Shown here piece after piece: positions 26,452 to 38,856 of a stretch of DNA of 64,000 nucleotides. The DNA comes from Loxodes magnus (taxonomy: Eukaryota > Ciliophora > Karyorelictea > Loxodida > Loxodidae): positions 62,001 to 126,000 of the forward strand of contig CAMPDV010000455.1 of the NCBI GenBank assembly GCA_946699065.1, written 5' to 3'. The notes beneath the pieces are model-generated. The model ran no database searches. It was not told the DNA's origin and worked only from the letters and a program-made list of their open reading frames with translations. Each line of letters opens with the position of its first letter. Positions within the stretch are counted from its first letter, which is position 1. The position numbers and the translations under genes were made by a program.

Positions 26452-26845
26452 TATAATCTATTATTTAAAATGAGACTAAAATAAAAAACTTAATTTTTAT
26501 TATTTGATTTATCATTTTTTATTGCTATTACATATAGTCAGATTAAAGTCAGTATTATTATTTATAATAAATTAACTTCTAATTATTTTTTTTATTTCTA
26601 TTTACATTTTTAATTATTTATGAATTAAGGTTTTCAAATAAAATATTATAAAGAATTTAAGTTAAGCTTATTATAACCTCCTTTTAAAAAATGTCTAAAT
26701 TAATTAAACATAAAAATTATCTTTTGCTAACTAACTAGAAATTATTACAATGCTTAAGAACTAACTAAAATAAGATATGAGATTAAGCTTTATTTAGATA
26801 TAAGTAAAATCAAAGTTATTACATTTGTTTGATATTACTGAATAT

Positions 26846-27596
26846 TATGATATAATCAGAGTAAAAATGGAAAATTTCTTGCAATAAGTCTCTTCTTAAA
26901 AGGATTCGTCTTAGTCAAAATATGATTAATAAAAAGTACTTTAAGAATTTCAAGTTATGCAATTAGAAAATTTTAAACTCCTAAGAACAGTATAAGAAAT
27001 AGAAAGAAAAATAGAATATCCTATGACTAACTCACAAGAGAAAAAAATTGAAAATAAACAGTCAGGAAATATAAGAATAGAAAAATTAGAAGAAAAATTC
27101 AACCAATTCGCAGAGTTAACTGAAAGCATATTCTTATAAAAAATATAAATGAATGATCCGATGGATGTTGAGCAACAGCCCATAAAAACTTTCATTCCAT
27201 ATTGGAAAATAATGATATACTGGTACTGAAAGTAGCCAGGGCATAAAGTAAGAAGCTGCTTCCAATTTAATAAAAATAAAAGAAAATAATAGAAAACTAA
27301 TGGGAAAATGTTTTCAGGATCTATTGCAACTAAGAAGGTAAATTATATAGAAAAAAAAAACTACAACTAAAGAGTGAAGCTCCTTATATCTAATAGGCGG
27401 TTAACGAATTCAATAAAAAGTGACTGGGATTCGACCTATCGGAAAAGATTAGAAATAACAATCTAAAAATCACCAAGACCTATGATAGACAAAATCCAAC
27501 CAGATTTGAAGTTGATACTTATATCTAACTTTAAACTTAAAAGTGGTTAGCCTAAAAATGGGAGACCCACTATAATCTATTATTTATTTATTTATG
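26846..27596 (+). mobile_element. Zinc-knuckle retroelement fossil, copy in unit 2
   Basis: Counterpart of 7690-8455 with the same coiled coil, D-P-M-D-V-E motif, knuckle remnant and TATAATC plus (TTTA)n end. It was therefore inserted before the unit 1/unit 2 duplication and after the split from unit 3. Broken. Confidence 0.65.
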
Positions 27597-28299
27597 TTCT
27601 TTTTTTGTTAAAATTATATAGATATGTGATATCTTTAGATTTGATGGTGTTATATAGATGCTTTATAAATCATTTTTAAGACATCTTGTTATTGTTAAGC
27701 TTTCTAAATTTTATTTATTTGATTTAATTTAATTTTTATAAATATAGAAATGTTTACTTAAAAATCAAACTTTCTAGTAAATGTTAGTTTTTTTCATTTT
27801 TATTAATATTAGAGATAATTTTCTTAGTATTTATTAACTTTTTATTTAGTTAAAAAATTATTAATTTCGCTTAATTTTTGTTATTTTAGATTTTAAACTT
27901 TACGTATGCTTTTAATTGAGAAATAGCCTCTAATTTCCCTATTTTCTGGATAGATGCTATTTAAAAAAATTTGAACATATATTTTATTTAGCTGAATTTA
28001 AGTTTTTGTGATTCATAACCCCCTTGCTCTAAGTAAATACCGTTTTGTATATACAAAAGTTCATTTAAAATGATTAAAAGTATTCTATTTATCAATTGTC
28101 TTTTTTAAAAAATTCTTTATGAATAATTCTAATTAAATTTTGAAGAATATTAATTATTCTCTTAATTAGATTTCATTTCATATAATTTTCAATGCAAATT
28201 TATAAATATTAAAGTGAGAAAATAGTTAATTCTTAATTTTTGCATTGTTATTTAACAAAAATCATTTTAATAATTGAATATAATAATATTTGCCTTTTT
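27597..28299. other. Spacer downstream of MORN copy 2, no gene seen
   Basis: AT-rich counterpart of 8456-9156. Nothing recognised. Confidence 0.5.
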
Positions 28300-29664
28300 T
28301 CAAAGCTATTGTTCATAAAATTTATCATTCTCGAACTTTCCTTCTTTCTTAGTTCCATTTTTTAACCTTAGAATGCCCTGTCCTTGCTTTAGACCATTTA
28401 TTCAATTTCCTTCGAAAATTTCTCCATTTGCATAGTAATAAATACCTTTGCCCTGTTTTTTGTCATTTTGAAATTCCCCGACATATTTGTCTCCTTTTTA
28501 TGGACCTTATCCCCAAATAAATTTTCCTTAGCCTTGTTTTTTACCATTTACGTAATATCCTTCAAACAGATCTCCATTTTAATATTTTTGAATACCTTTT
28601 CCATGCTATTTCCCATCAATCCAATCACCTTCATAGAGATCACCATATGCATAATAGTATATTCCTTTGCCATGTCTCTTGTTAGCATTAAAATCGCCAA
28701 CGTATTTATCTCCTGCATATTAGCCTTATTCTCAAGTAAAAGTACCTTATCCTTGTCTTTAATATTTTACAAATTATCCTTCATACTTATTTCCGTTCTT
28801 TCATATGAAAACTCCATTTCCAAGCTTATAGTCATTTTCCCAACTTCCCTCGTAGATGTTTCCACTGGAATAATAATAAGTTCCTTTACCGCATTTTTTA
28901 TCATTATAGTATTCTCCAATATATTTATCTCCTTTTCCTTAATCCCAAGTAAAAGTTCCTTTTCCTTATTTTTTATTGCTTACAAAATGTCCTTAGTATC
29001 TTTCTCCATTAACTCACTTAAAGGTGCCATTTCCGTTATACAGGTTGTGAAAGAATTCTCCATCATAGACATTTCCATTTGAATAGAAATAAACTCCTTA
29101 TCCATGTCTTTTTCCTTAAAACCATGCTCCCATATAAACATCTCCTTTCCAAGGTGGAACATTATAAAAGTAAACTCCTTTTCCTTCTTTTTTATCTTAA
29201 TACCACTCTCCTTCATATTTATCGCCACTTTGATACAAATAAGTTCCATGACCATGATTAATATGACTGTTTTTTATGATGTATCCAGTATAGGTATCTT
29301 ACCCGTAAGCTTTATCGACAACGTATTCAACTTCTTGCTCTCGATAGACTTTATAATTTTAAGGTTCGTACTTGAAAATTTTGTAAAAGTCTTAAAATTT
29401 CTTTTATAGCTAAACTTTATTTTCTTCATTCTCTTGCACCTAAGCAGCTTGCATAAGCATTTTTTATTAATTTTTTTAGGAATATTCCTGATAGTCTTCA
29501 TCTTCATCTTTATCTTTATCTAAATCAAATTCAGTATCTTTGAAATGAATCGGTGCAAGTAAATCCTAGTCATTATCAACATCTTAGCAGTCTTTATGAA
29601 AACTGTTCCTTAAATTTGCCTGAATATTTTTTTCTTAATTTTTCCTCCCTCCAAATTCACCCAT
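28300..29664 (-). CDS. MORN-repeat protein, copy 2 (intact)
   Basis: One frame from ATG 29664-29662 to TGA 28300-28302, 454 aa, the same length as copy 1 up to its changed terminator. N-terminal M-G-E-F-G-G, acidic segment near 48-58, Gln-rich linker, then ~13 MORN repeats (residues ~145-450) and a short tail ending E-Q-Q-L. The TGA falls at the same alignment position as in copy 3 (53115-53117), so here TGA really is the terminator although TGA also encodes Trp inside the gene (for example T-F-K-W). Likely membrane-proximal or cortical scaffold. Partner unknown. Confidence 0.9.
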
Positions 29665-32600
29665 CACTCCTTATAACTGGAAATGTCTACTTTATTTTTT
29701 ATGCTTTTACTTTATTTAAGTATTTGCTTAAGTGTTACCCATTTATTAATAAACTTCATCTCAAAAAGTTTAAAAATAATAGCTTTAATTATTTTATAGG
29801 TCTAAGTAACTTATTTAAATTCATTCCAAATCTAAAATTAATTTAAGTTTCCCATAAAGTATACCATTGTTGAATAATTATGCATACTCTTTATTAAGTT
29901 TACTCTGTATAAAGCATTAATTCTAATTTTATTTTATTAAAGAGCTAATTAAAAAGGCATTAGCTTTATTTAAAAGACTGATTTATTTAGGCTTAAGCAT
30001 TTTTATTTTCTTTATCTTTAATTTAGAATTATATGAATGTTGGATAATCTCTCTAATACATTTTCTTAAAAACTTAATTAATTCTACATCTTTATTATTT
30101 ACTCAGTCCTGCTTATAATATATCTTTATTCTTACAATACTTAGTAATAAAAAGCTTTACTAACACTTTTTGTAATTTTAGTAGTTTTTTCTATTTTGCT
30201 TAACTTGCTATATATTTCAAAGCTTTCCTATTTTATTTAAGTTAAAGAAAGATAACAAAATCACACTTATTGTTTTTTAAAATATTTCGATTATAGAAAT
30301 AACTCTTAAGCTTGTAGAAGAACCCTTATAATGAATGATTTTTATAAAAATAAATAAAAATTATAAATGAAACTATCTACACTATCTAAGATTTATTATT
30401 GCTATTTTTATATATCCTAATTTTAGCTTAAATATACAATTTAATAAAAAGCTATAAAAAAAGAAGCAACTATATCCTTTTTAATTACATATAGCTGCTT
30501 AGAATAAAATTTTTTAATTAATTGTTTCATGTTTTAATTAAAAATTATCTAAGGTAGTGCTTGTATAAAATAATATATATATGCTTTTAGATTAAGAGTT
30601 CTTTGATAAAGATATATATGTAAAGAATATCTATAAAAAAGTTGTATTAATTGTGTTTATGTAGAAGCTTATTTAGAAGAATATGATTAAATGTAACTTC
30701 TTTAATTAATTAAAAAGATTATCTTTACTTTTATCATTTATGTATAAAAATTTAGAATGTATAATAATGCTTAATCAATTAAGTAATTTTTATTTCACTT
30801 TCAACTAAAACTCAATTTTATATAATTTAAACCAGGTTTTTAAAGAACTTAGTTTAAAGGAATTTTTGTTCTCTTATTCGATCTATGCTTAGCTTATTAA
30901 GGTAAATTATTTCCATTAGGGAAATTTTCCCTAAAATGTTCAGTTTTTTATAAATTTGTTTCTAAAAAAAGAAAAAGAAGGCTATTTATTTCTCTCTTTT
31001 GCTTTGCCAATTTCATACTTTGAACTGTAATTTCAATTAACAAAAAATTTAATTTAATATTCATTTCCGAATTATTATATTTAACTTAAATTTAATAACT
31101 TTTTGGCTCAAATACTTAGGAAGTTAAATAAGTAGGTTATTAATTGCGAATATAAATTTGCAGGCTGAGAACTAAAAAAGGATAGAATAACGGGGAGTAA
31201 AGAACTTTATGATTGAATGATATAAATTATAAAAAATTAAAACTACACTGAATATACACTTCTTGATTAAAAATATAGGGAATTATTATAAAACCAAGCA
31301 AATAATTTAAGTTAAATTTTATGTTTAAAACAATCTGGATTTAAGCAATTAAATTTGAGAAAAAGCAAAAAATAAAGAATTTTATTGCTGGTATAGCAAT
31401 GATTTGTTTAAGAATAATCATAATTAAAATTAAATTAAAAGGTAGCTTATCATTATTAATTCATACTAAACACTTGTAATGGCTTAATTTTTAAATATAT
31501 ATACTAAATTATATAAAACTTACTATATCAATTATGATGAAAAGAGTAGACTTATAAAAAGGCAATGCTATTAAATTATTGTAAATAGTTTCATCATCTT
31601 CATTTGTCAAGGCTTTACTAGCTAAGAAGTATTCCTAATAATTATCACTTTTACAAAGAGCATAAATATTATATCGTTATGATGCTTCTAAAGGAGGAAA
31701 TACGTAATTTTTAATTATTTAGAAAACCTTAAACTCAACAATATGAAGGACAAAACCACCTTACAAAATCTTGAATTTATAGAAATAGTTTTAGATAGTT
31801 TCAGATTCGAAATCTTAATGCGATCTAAACAGGAAAGGATAAGAGAGGAAATTGATAAATGTGTTAAAGATTTTATAAGCAATATAGTGGCAAAAGAAAA
31901 CAGGATATCTGCAACAAAATACTTCCATACTAAGAGTTAATTAGAAAAGATTACAGAATGGAATCAAGTGAACATACCTGAATTATCTAAGTTTATGTAT
32001 ATTTCATGGATTTTTTTATGATTAACAAGAATTATACTGTTAAATGAAGAAAGTACCTTAAGAAATGACTTTTGATAAGTATTCTATTAAAATGATATAA
32101 AAAATCCTTTTTTATTTTTGAAAAGCATAATTTAGTACTTGGATAACTTGATGACTCCTTAGTTATACATTTTAAAATTGTTCTTGAAAATTCTTACATG
32201 ATAGTTTTATATTAGCCATTTTAATTAAAATCCAAATAAATGAGCTAATTAGATCTTTAAAATTAAACCTTAATTTAACCTTAATCTAATAGATCTTCAT
32301 TATTTACTTTTTTTTCTTCTGCTTATATACTTTTTTTATTTTTTGCAAGATTAACTCTGATAAATATTTTCCTTTTTTAATTAAAAATAAATTTAACATC
32401 ATTAAAAGTAGTAATCAGTGAATAAGTTGAACTGCAAGCTTTTGTAACAAAAGCTGCTTAAAAATTTAAATTAATATTGATTTTAGATAGTTTATTAATA
32501 TAAATAGTTAGTAACTTAAAATAGAAAAGCATTTATGTAGTGGAACTTATAACAATTAAATATATTCCTCTAATGTTTATACTTATTAATTTATAAAAGT

Positions 32601-33356
32601 TTCTTCAGTCAAACTATAATAATTTATAAAATATAAGTTCATTAATAAATAAAGTAAAGAATTAACTTACAGCTAAGATAAATGTATTGCAGCTATATTT
32701 ATGCATTAAGGCATGTAAAATAGCTTAAGGAAATATATAATAAATAAATAAAATTTGACTTATAATAATTTATAGAAATGTTTATAAGATATTTAAATCT
32801 TCTTTCTTAAACAATTTGATTTACTTTGCTTCTTCTTGATCTTTATCTGTATATTATTCTTATTCTGTTTTTCAATTTTTAAAATCATATCTATTTTTCA
32901 TACACTCATGTGTTTAAAAATCCTTAAAAATAGCACATAAATTGCTGATATTCAAAAAATTCAGAATATTTTACTTAAAATTTAAGTAAATTTAAGACCA
33001 AAGTTACAATTCTTACAAAAAAAGATATGATTGGATATTTAAAATGAAAACATTAGTTTTGAATTAAATTTAAATCTTTAAACTAAGAAAAACAAAATAA
33101 AACAGGCTGAAGTTATTTCATTTTGTTCTAATTAATTTGTACATCAAATTTATCATATAAAAGGCTACTAAATAAAAATCATTTTTGACATAGGATTTAT
33201 AAGATTTTATCCCTCTTATAGTTGCAGATCTTAAATTGACAAGCACTCTCAGATTGAAGATAGATAACTTCAACAAGTGGTATTATTTCTCAGAAGCCAT
33301 TTTATTCATATATAATAAAATAATTTATTAGTATTATTAAAGAATATAAAAATTAC
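29665..33356. other. Unit 2 spacer with one unexplained reading frame
   Basis: Counterpart of 10522-15189. It lacks ~667 bp (unit 1 12845-13511) and the retroposon of unit 1. The only coding-like stretch starts at 31743. Confidence 0.55.
31743..31985 (+). CDS. Unidentified helical reading frame, unit 2 (truncated)
   Basis: Starts M-K-D-K-T-T-L-Q-N-L like the frame at 12601. It reads on as T-K-S-Q-L-E-K-I-T-E-W, then stops resembling its homologue where the 667-bp difference between the units begins. No domain recognised and likely not functional. Confidence 0.3.
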
Positions 33357-33957
33357 TTCTAAGAAATAACAGAATTTATACCAGTACACTAAAACAGGAA
33401 ACCCTTCTAAAAAATAAAAATGCGTAGGCTATATAAAGGAAGAAAGTTAGATGCAAGACTGATACGATTAACATTAATCACCTGGAAACCAGAAATTAGA
33501 AAAACTACATATAGAAACATAAATAGAAATGGTATCCAAGTCATTAAAATATTTAAATTAAAAATAGAAAACTCATGGAAAGTAGAAAAATTAGAAAAAA
33601 TAATAAAGAACCTACTTGAGAAGCATTATTACTTAGTCTTAGATATGTAAAACAAATTAGAATAAAAAATAACTTAAATTTTACAATTTATCCAGGTAAT
33701 ATCATTTTCTTTTTAACAGAACAAATCGATCCTATGAAAATAATTCTATAACTAAAAATTTTGATCTTTGGATAAAGAATAATTAAGATCGCTACAAACA
33801 AGAGAGTAACTATTCAGACTATTAAAGGATGGTGCGCTAATGAAGTGTTACACCTCCTAATTAACCTGGCAGGAATTTTAATAAAGCAAATAAAGATAAA
33901 CTGATAGAATATATCAGATTGCTTATTATTAAAACTTGATAAAGTCCTTTATTTTCT
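33357..33957 (+). mobile_element. Zinc-knuckle family fossil, left arm of an inverted pair (unit 2)
   Basis: Counterpart of 15190-15790, slightly better preserved. A basic segment (R-R-L-Y-K-G-R-K) leads into a coiled coil (E-K-L-E-K-I-I-K-N-L-L-E) and the L-F-R-L-L-K-D-G-A-L-M-K module. Broken. No reverse transcriptase. Confidence 0.5.
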
Positions 33958-34289
33958 TTTTACTATTAAAAAGATACTAATACAAGCTGTTATGGGATAA
34001 AATGTTATTTAATTTTTTTATTTTTCTTCTTTTAGTCTAACGTTTTACAATTTTTTACTAAATGATATGTTGAATAGTAGAGATAGCATTTCTTTATTAA
34101 ATAATTTTATTATTAAATCTTTTCTTTACTTTTGTTATCCTTCTATTTCAGAGATTCATTTTACTACTATTTTTAAGATCCTTCAATATCCAATTTAATT
34201 ATAGTTTCCTATTTTATTCTTGTATTAAAAATTACTTTTAGTAATCAATCTGTTAGTCTCAATTACTTAGATTTATTCTTTTCTTTTAA

Positions 34290-35030
34290 AGTTAAAGTTA
34301 AAAAGCTTTGTTAAAGCCTTATTAGTCAGCCATCAGAACTATTCTATCAGCTTGTCTCCATTAGTTTGTCATGAATTCCTACTAGGCTTAGTTAGGCGGT
34401 ATAGCCCTTCATTAGTGCACCATCCTTTAATATTCTGAATAATTATAGTCTTGCATGTAGCGTTCCTAATTATTTCTCCAAGAGTTAAGATTTGGATTAA
34501 AGAATTTTTTTCTATAAATATTTCCGCTTTATGTTGGATATATCCTAAATAGTTTTTAAAAAATATCTTATTTATTCTTTCTTTAAATTTCGCTTAGTTA
34601 GTAACAGTATTTTCATTGGTGTTATTTATTGCACACGTAGCATTTTATTCTTCTTTTAAACTATTATTCCTGTAACACTTATTTAATTTAAATTTACTAC
34701 TTATTTTAAATAAACGTTTACTGTTTATTTTAATTTGAGGCTTCATTTTCTATTTCCATAAGATCTGATTAATTCTGTTAAAATGAAAATGGCGTTACAT
34801 GAATTTATTATTAAATTTAAAGAATTCTTTGCTCCAGTTTATTTTTTATTTCTTATGATGATTAATATTGTTTCTCAAGCAAAGACGTTATTAATTTTTC
34901 TACTTTAGCAGTGAGGTATATATTTTGGAACATAAAGTATTTTAATGATTTAGATAATATTTCTATTTTAGTTTGTGTTCGAAGTTTTTTTAATTCTGGA
35001 TTTCCAAGTTATATAATTTTTGTTAAAATA
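34290..35030 (-). mobile_element. Zinc-knuckle family fossil, right arm of the inverted pair (unit 2)
   Basis: Counterpart of 16120-16884, tail to tail with 33357-33957. The minus strand encodes D-P-M-type, knuckle and K-D-G-A-L-M-K segments. Broken. Confidence 0.45.
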
Positions 35031-35034
35031 AAAA

Positions 35035-35870
35035 AATGGAAGGATTCAAAAGAGGTTTCTATACCACCTCCAAAATGTTGGAGAGGAAACTTGAATCCAA
35101 TCTTGGATAGTCTTCTTACCCTTAACCCTAATTTTTTCTTAATTCTAACAACCTGAAGAGGAACAGAAACAAGCTAAGAAGACAACACATGAGATAATTC
35201 CAACCTCAGAAGAGAAGCCCAGAAAGCAGATGAAGTCTGCTCTGCACCAGGAGGTCTCAAAGTTCAATCCTTCTGGCCAGATGAGCATGGAACAGCTCAT
35301 CAAAGTGGTACTAAACCTCCAGGAAGAGGTTAGGAAACTGAGAAAGGACAATGAGAAACTGATGGAAAAACTCAACCTAGCGGAAGGAATAGAATCCAGA
35401 TTTATGTCCTAAGAAAGAGAACTAAGCGCTTTCTGAAACATATCTTAAGAACAGAGTAGCTAATCCTAAAATTAGCTTTAGAAACAATCTGATCTGAGTA
35501 TTAGACTGGAAATACTAGAAAAGAAATTAGATGAACAAAGGGGAGATCCAATGATGATTGAAGAGATCAATAGGAAGACTAAGGTTAAACTCCAAAAAGT
35601 AGTGAAGAAATGTTACTACTGCAATTCGACAGAACACTTATGAAGACGCTGCAAGGAATTCCAAAAATTTCAAGACGTAGTACTAGAATAAATAAAGAAC
35701 CATACAAGCACAGTAGAGGAAGAAAAAACAAATGTAGTAGAGAAAATAAGAGAAAGATTATACTTAAATGAATAAGGATACATTTACAAGAGAAAATTTA
35801 ATTAGAAATAAGGCTAGATCCGGAAATGACAAGAGTAATGGGAGGAAAGAGGAGTAGAGACATCTAAAAC
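35035..35870 (+). mobile_element. Zinc-knuckle element, best-preserved plus-strand copy
   Basis: After the TATACCACCTCC leader, the frame from about 35150 encodes an acidic start, S-A-L-H-Q-E-V...N-P-S-G-Q-M-S-M, a coiled coil of ~50 residues, the motif D-P-M-M-I-E (near 35550) and a canonical CCHC zinc knuckle C-Y-Y-C-x4-H-x4-C (near 35612-35653), then a basic tail. Coiled coil plus one knuckle is typical of RNA-binding ORF1 or gag-like proteins. TAA, TAG and TGA are all used as sense codons. No enzymatic domain follows. Confidence 0.7.
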
Positions 35871-36139
35871 TTGATTTTTAACACTGGAGCAATCTGGTGT
35901 CCAGCATGAAGAGGTGAAAATCCTCGAAAATTGCTAAACTTAATTTATCCTATTATTATAATTTTTGTTAAAATCTTCAAACTCAACATTACTTTACGAA
36001 CCATTAATATTATTTCCAAATTTTAATTAAATAATTAATCACTTTCTCTTTCAAGCCACTAGAAATTCCTTCCCAGCTCCACGAATCAAGGCCCTCCTTA
36101 ATTCATATGGCATGGATATTTTATTCCTTAATCCACTAA

Positions 36140-36330
36140 ACTCATGTCAGGGAGTTTTACGAATAGATATCAAAACTTCAAGCAGCTAGCAAGAGCAAAT
36201 AACCAAAATATTTTATTTCCTTACAGGAATGGAATTTAAATAAGGACATTCTCAGTGACAGGATAGAACTCGACCTTATCCATTAAACTAGAAGATTATA
36301 TCGGATGATTAGCCTAAACTCCAGTTTAAC
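36140..36330 (-). repeat. tRNA-like SINE fragment
   Basis: On the minus strand, TTTAATGGATAAGG (36290s), a good tRNA box A/D-arm, is followed by a box B-like TTTAAATTCC about 40 nt later. GC content stands out from the flanks. Not a functional tRNA: no proper acceptor stem could be folded by eye. Related to the fragment at 38238-38515 (shared CTCAG-GACAGGA block). Confidence 0.45.
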
Positions 36331-38237
36331 TTACTATATGCTAATTTAAAATATTTGAACACATGTAAAGTTCTTAGCTATTTTTAAATAAGGGACTGGC
36401 TAATATAAACTTACTATATAAGAAGCTCTATATTGCATGATCAGATACTATTATTTTTTAAATGCTCAATTAAAGTATCTAGATTTATAGATCTAAATAT
36501 TCCATAGAATGCTAGCATCCAAAAAGTTTGAACTGTTATAAAAAAAAGTGAAAAATAAGAGTAGAATTTTAAAGTAAAATAATAATTTAAAAATAAATTA
36601 AATAAAATAGGTACTTTATAAATAAGATATACTACTTAAAAATATTATCTATCTTATTTAAGAAGCTTTAGCTAATTTAGTTTATTAAGTTTAATATTAA
36701 TAGTTTAATATGAGTCAATTAATCATTTTGCTAACTTAATATTTGTATTAAAATTTATACTAAAGAAATCAACTTCAATCATGAAAATAATTTTAACTTT
36801 TATATATTTACATTTTATTATTTGTATAATAAATATTTTATATTGAAATGATTAATAAAAATAAGATAATTTAAAATATATTTGCATTAATATAAATAAT
36901 TTAAATATTATATTATTAATTAAATTATATATATCATTCTATTATTTTTATTTTTATACTATCAGATATTATTAACTTATTATTTATTTTATTTACCTTA
37001 ATTATAAGCAAAATGTAAGCTACTATGTTAAATTTGCTTATATTACAACAATTAAACTAACATTTTTACAATTGTTTTACCTTACTCACTATATTTATTG
37101 TAGTTTTGTGTTGGATTACTCAATACTATTTGTAAGATTTGATGTTATATCCTATTTATTGAAAAGTATTTAATTTAAATTTTAAAGATTTTCTAAAGTT
37201 ACAGATTATATATATTAAAAATATGCTAATATTATAAAAGCAAATAATTCTTAGAAAAATAAAGTTAAAAGTTGAAATGAAAGCAAATATTAAATGAGTA
37301 AAAATAAAAATGTATTAATAAGATAAAAATAACATTATTAATAAACATTTAGATAAAAAAGTTTAAATTACTTAAATTATTAGATTTAACACTAATTGAG
37401 TTTAATTAATAATATATCAATAAAAGGAGAATAACATTATATATTCATAAATTAAACTGATAATTTGCTAAATCATCAAAGATTATCAATATATAATCGA
37501 TTTGATAGTAAAAAATGTAAGAACTAAATATAAACTTTAAAATTAAAAAATGACACTAAAATTAAAATATAATAATATTTTGATTGATTTAACTTCATAA
37601 TTGATTAAGACTATTTTTAAATACTTTTAATTTATTAAATAATCTCTTAGTTATGTTTAGTTTAATATTTTATTTAATTTAATAGATATTAAAATAATTT
37701 TAATTATTATATTCTTTTAAACATATAGTCAATTATTATTTTATAAAATTTAAAAAATGCTAAATAAAAATAAGTTTTATTTTTATTTAAAAGAAAGCAA
37801 AATTTCTTTCTTGTTATTAAAATTAGCAAAGTTATTAAAGTAACTTTCTTTTTTCATTTTATAAAAATAAAAAAATATACTCCTTAAGAATATTTTATCT
37901 AATTTTTTGATTTTCTGTAGTCAATCAAATCTTAAATAGATATTTAAAATTCTTTTTATTTTTAGTAAACTATTTAAAGTAAAAGCTTAACTTAATTATT
38001 TACATACAAAAAATAATGTTCTACATTATAAAAATCCTTTATTAAAGAATAATTATTAGATCAATTGAAAGTGAGATAGAGTTTCGATTATAAATTAATT
38101 AATTTACTAAAAAAAGTTTAGACTAGAATAAAAATAAAATGCTTACTAAAAATAATTTAAAACATAAAAATATTCTTAACCTGTAGAATATTTAATTATA
38201 TAGTTAATAATTAATTAATTTCAACTAAAAAAGTTTT

Positions 38238-38515
38238 TGGGCCGGAAACTCCTTTCCGATTATACGACCCGACGCTCTTTTTTTATGGAATAGCGGGGAT
38301 ATCCTGTTGTGCTCCAGGCACAGCTGCTAGGGAGCTCCATCGCTATGAGCAGCCAGGCTTCAAGCCCCTACTAAGAGTGGATAATCTCAAAGACAGTGTT
38401 CCCTTCAGAAAATGACTCTGACCAGGGACTTTCTCAGCGACAGGAAAGGAACTTGTTCCTAGCCATAAAACCAGAAAGTGTTGTCACGAAGGTCATTCTC
38501 AGCTCCCACTATCTT
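38238..38515. repeat. GC-rich tRNA-like SINE cluster
   Basis: The plus strand carries a T-arm-like GGCTTCAAGCC followed by CCTACTAAGAG. The minus strand of the right half carries a box A/D-arm-like TGGCTAGGAACAAGTTCC. A related fragment is at 48375-48490. The ~280 bp are strikingly GC-rich inside DNA that is mostly A and T. Two fused fragments in opposite orientation are likely. Confidence 0.45.
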
Positions 38516-38856
38516 TTCAATTATATATAGTTAATAATTTTACTAAATTGTTATACCTTAATCAACTATTAATTTATGCTTTATTGTTTTATTTAAAAAA
38601 AATTTTAATTAATTTACAAATAATTACATTATAAGCAAGTAATCAGAAAATAACGCGATATGTATTAAATTATTTGCAAATATTTATCATTAAAAGAATA
38701 AAAATATTGCCAATTATATTACTTTATTAAAAATAATTAAAAATTTAGTTTAAAAGTTAGATTATTTTATTAATTAAAGTATATAATTAGATTTTCCTCC
38801 AGAAAGAGATTAATGAAAAAATTATAGTAAAAAAACATATATATCTTTTGACTAGA

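Larger units (their letters stand above)
35520..38856. other. 3,337-bp block present only in unit 2
   Basis: Unit 1 passes straight from the base equivalent to 35519 to that of 38857, at its single ACTAGA (17364-17369). In unit 2 ACTAGA stands at both sides (35514-35519 and 38851-38856). The block holds the second half of the zinc-knuckle element, two tRNA-like fragments and ~1.9 kb (36330-38237) of extremely AT-rich DNA with no recognisable gene. The direct repeat fits either an insertion or loss by microhomology. The shared element crossing the left border favours loss from unit 1. Confidence 0.75.

Noticed and set aside
38238-38515. Functional tRNA gene
   Set aside because: Box-like motifs are present, but no complete cloverleaf with a 7-bp acceptor stem could be drawn, and the motifs point in opposite directions.
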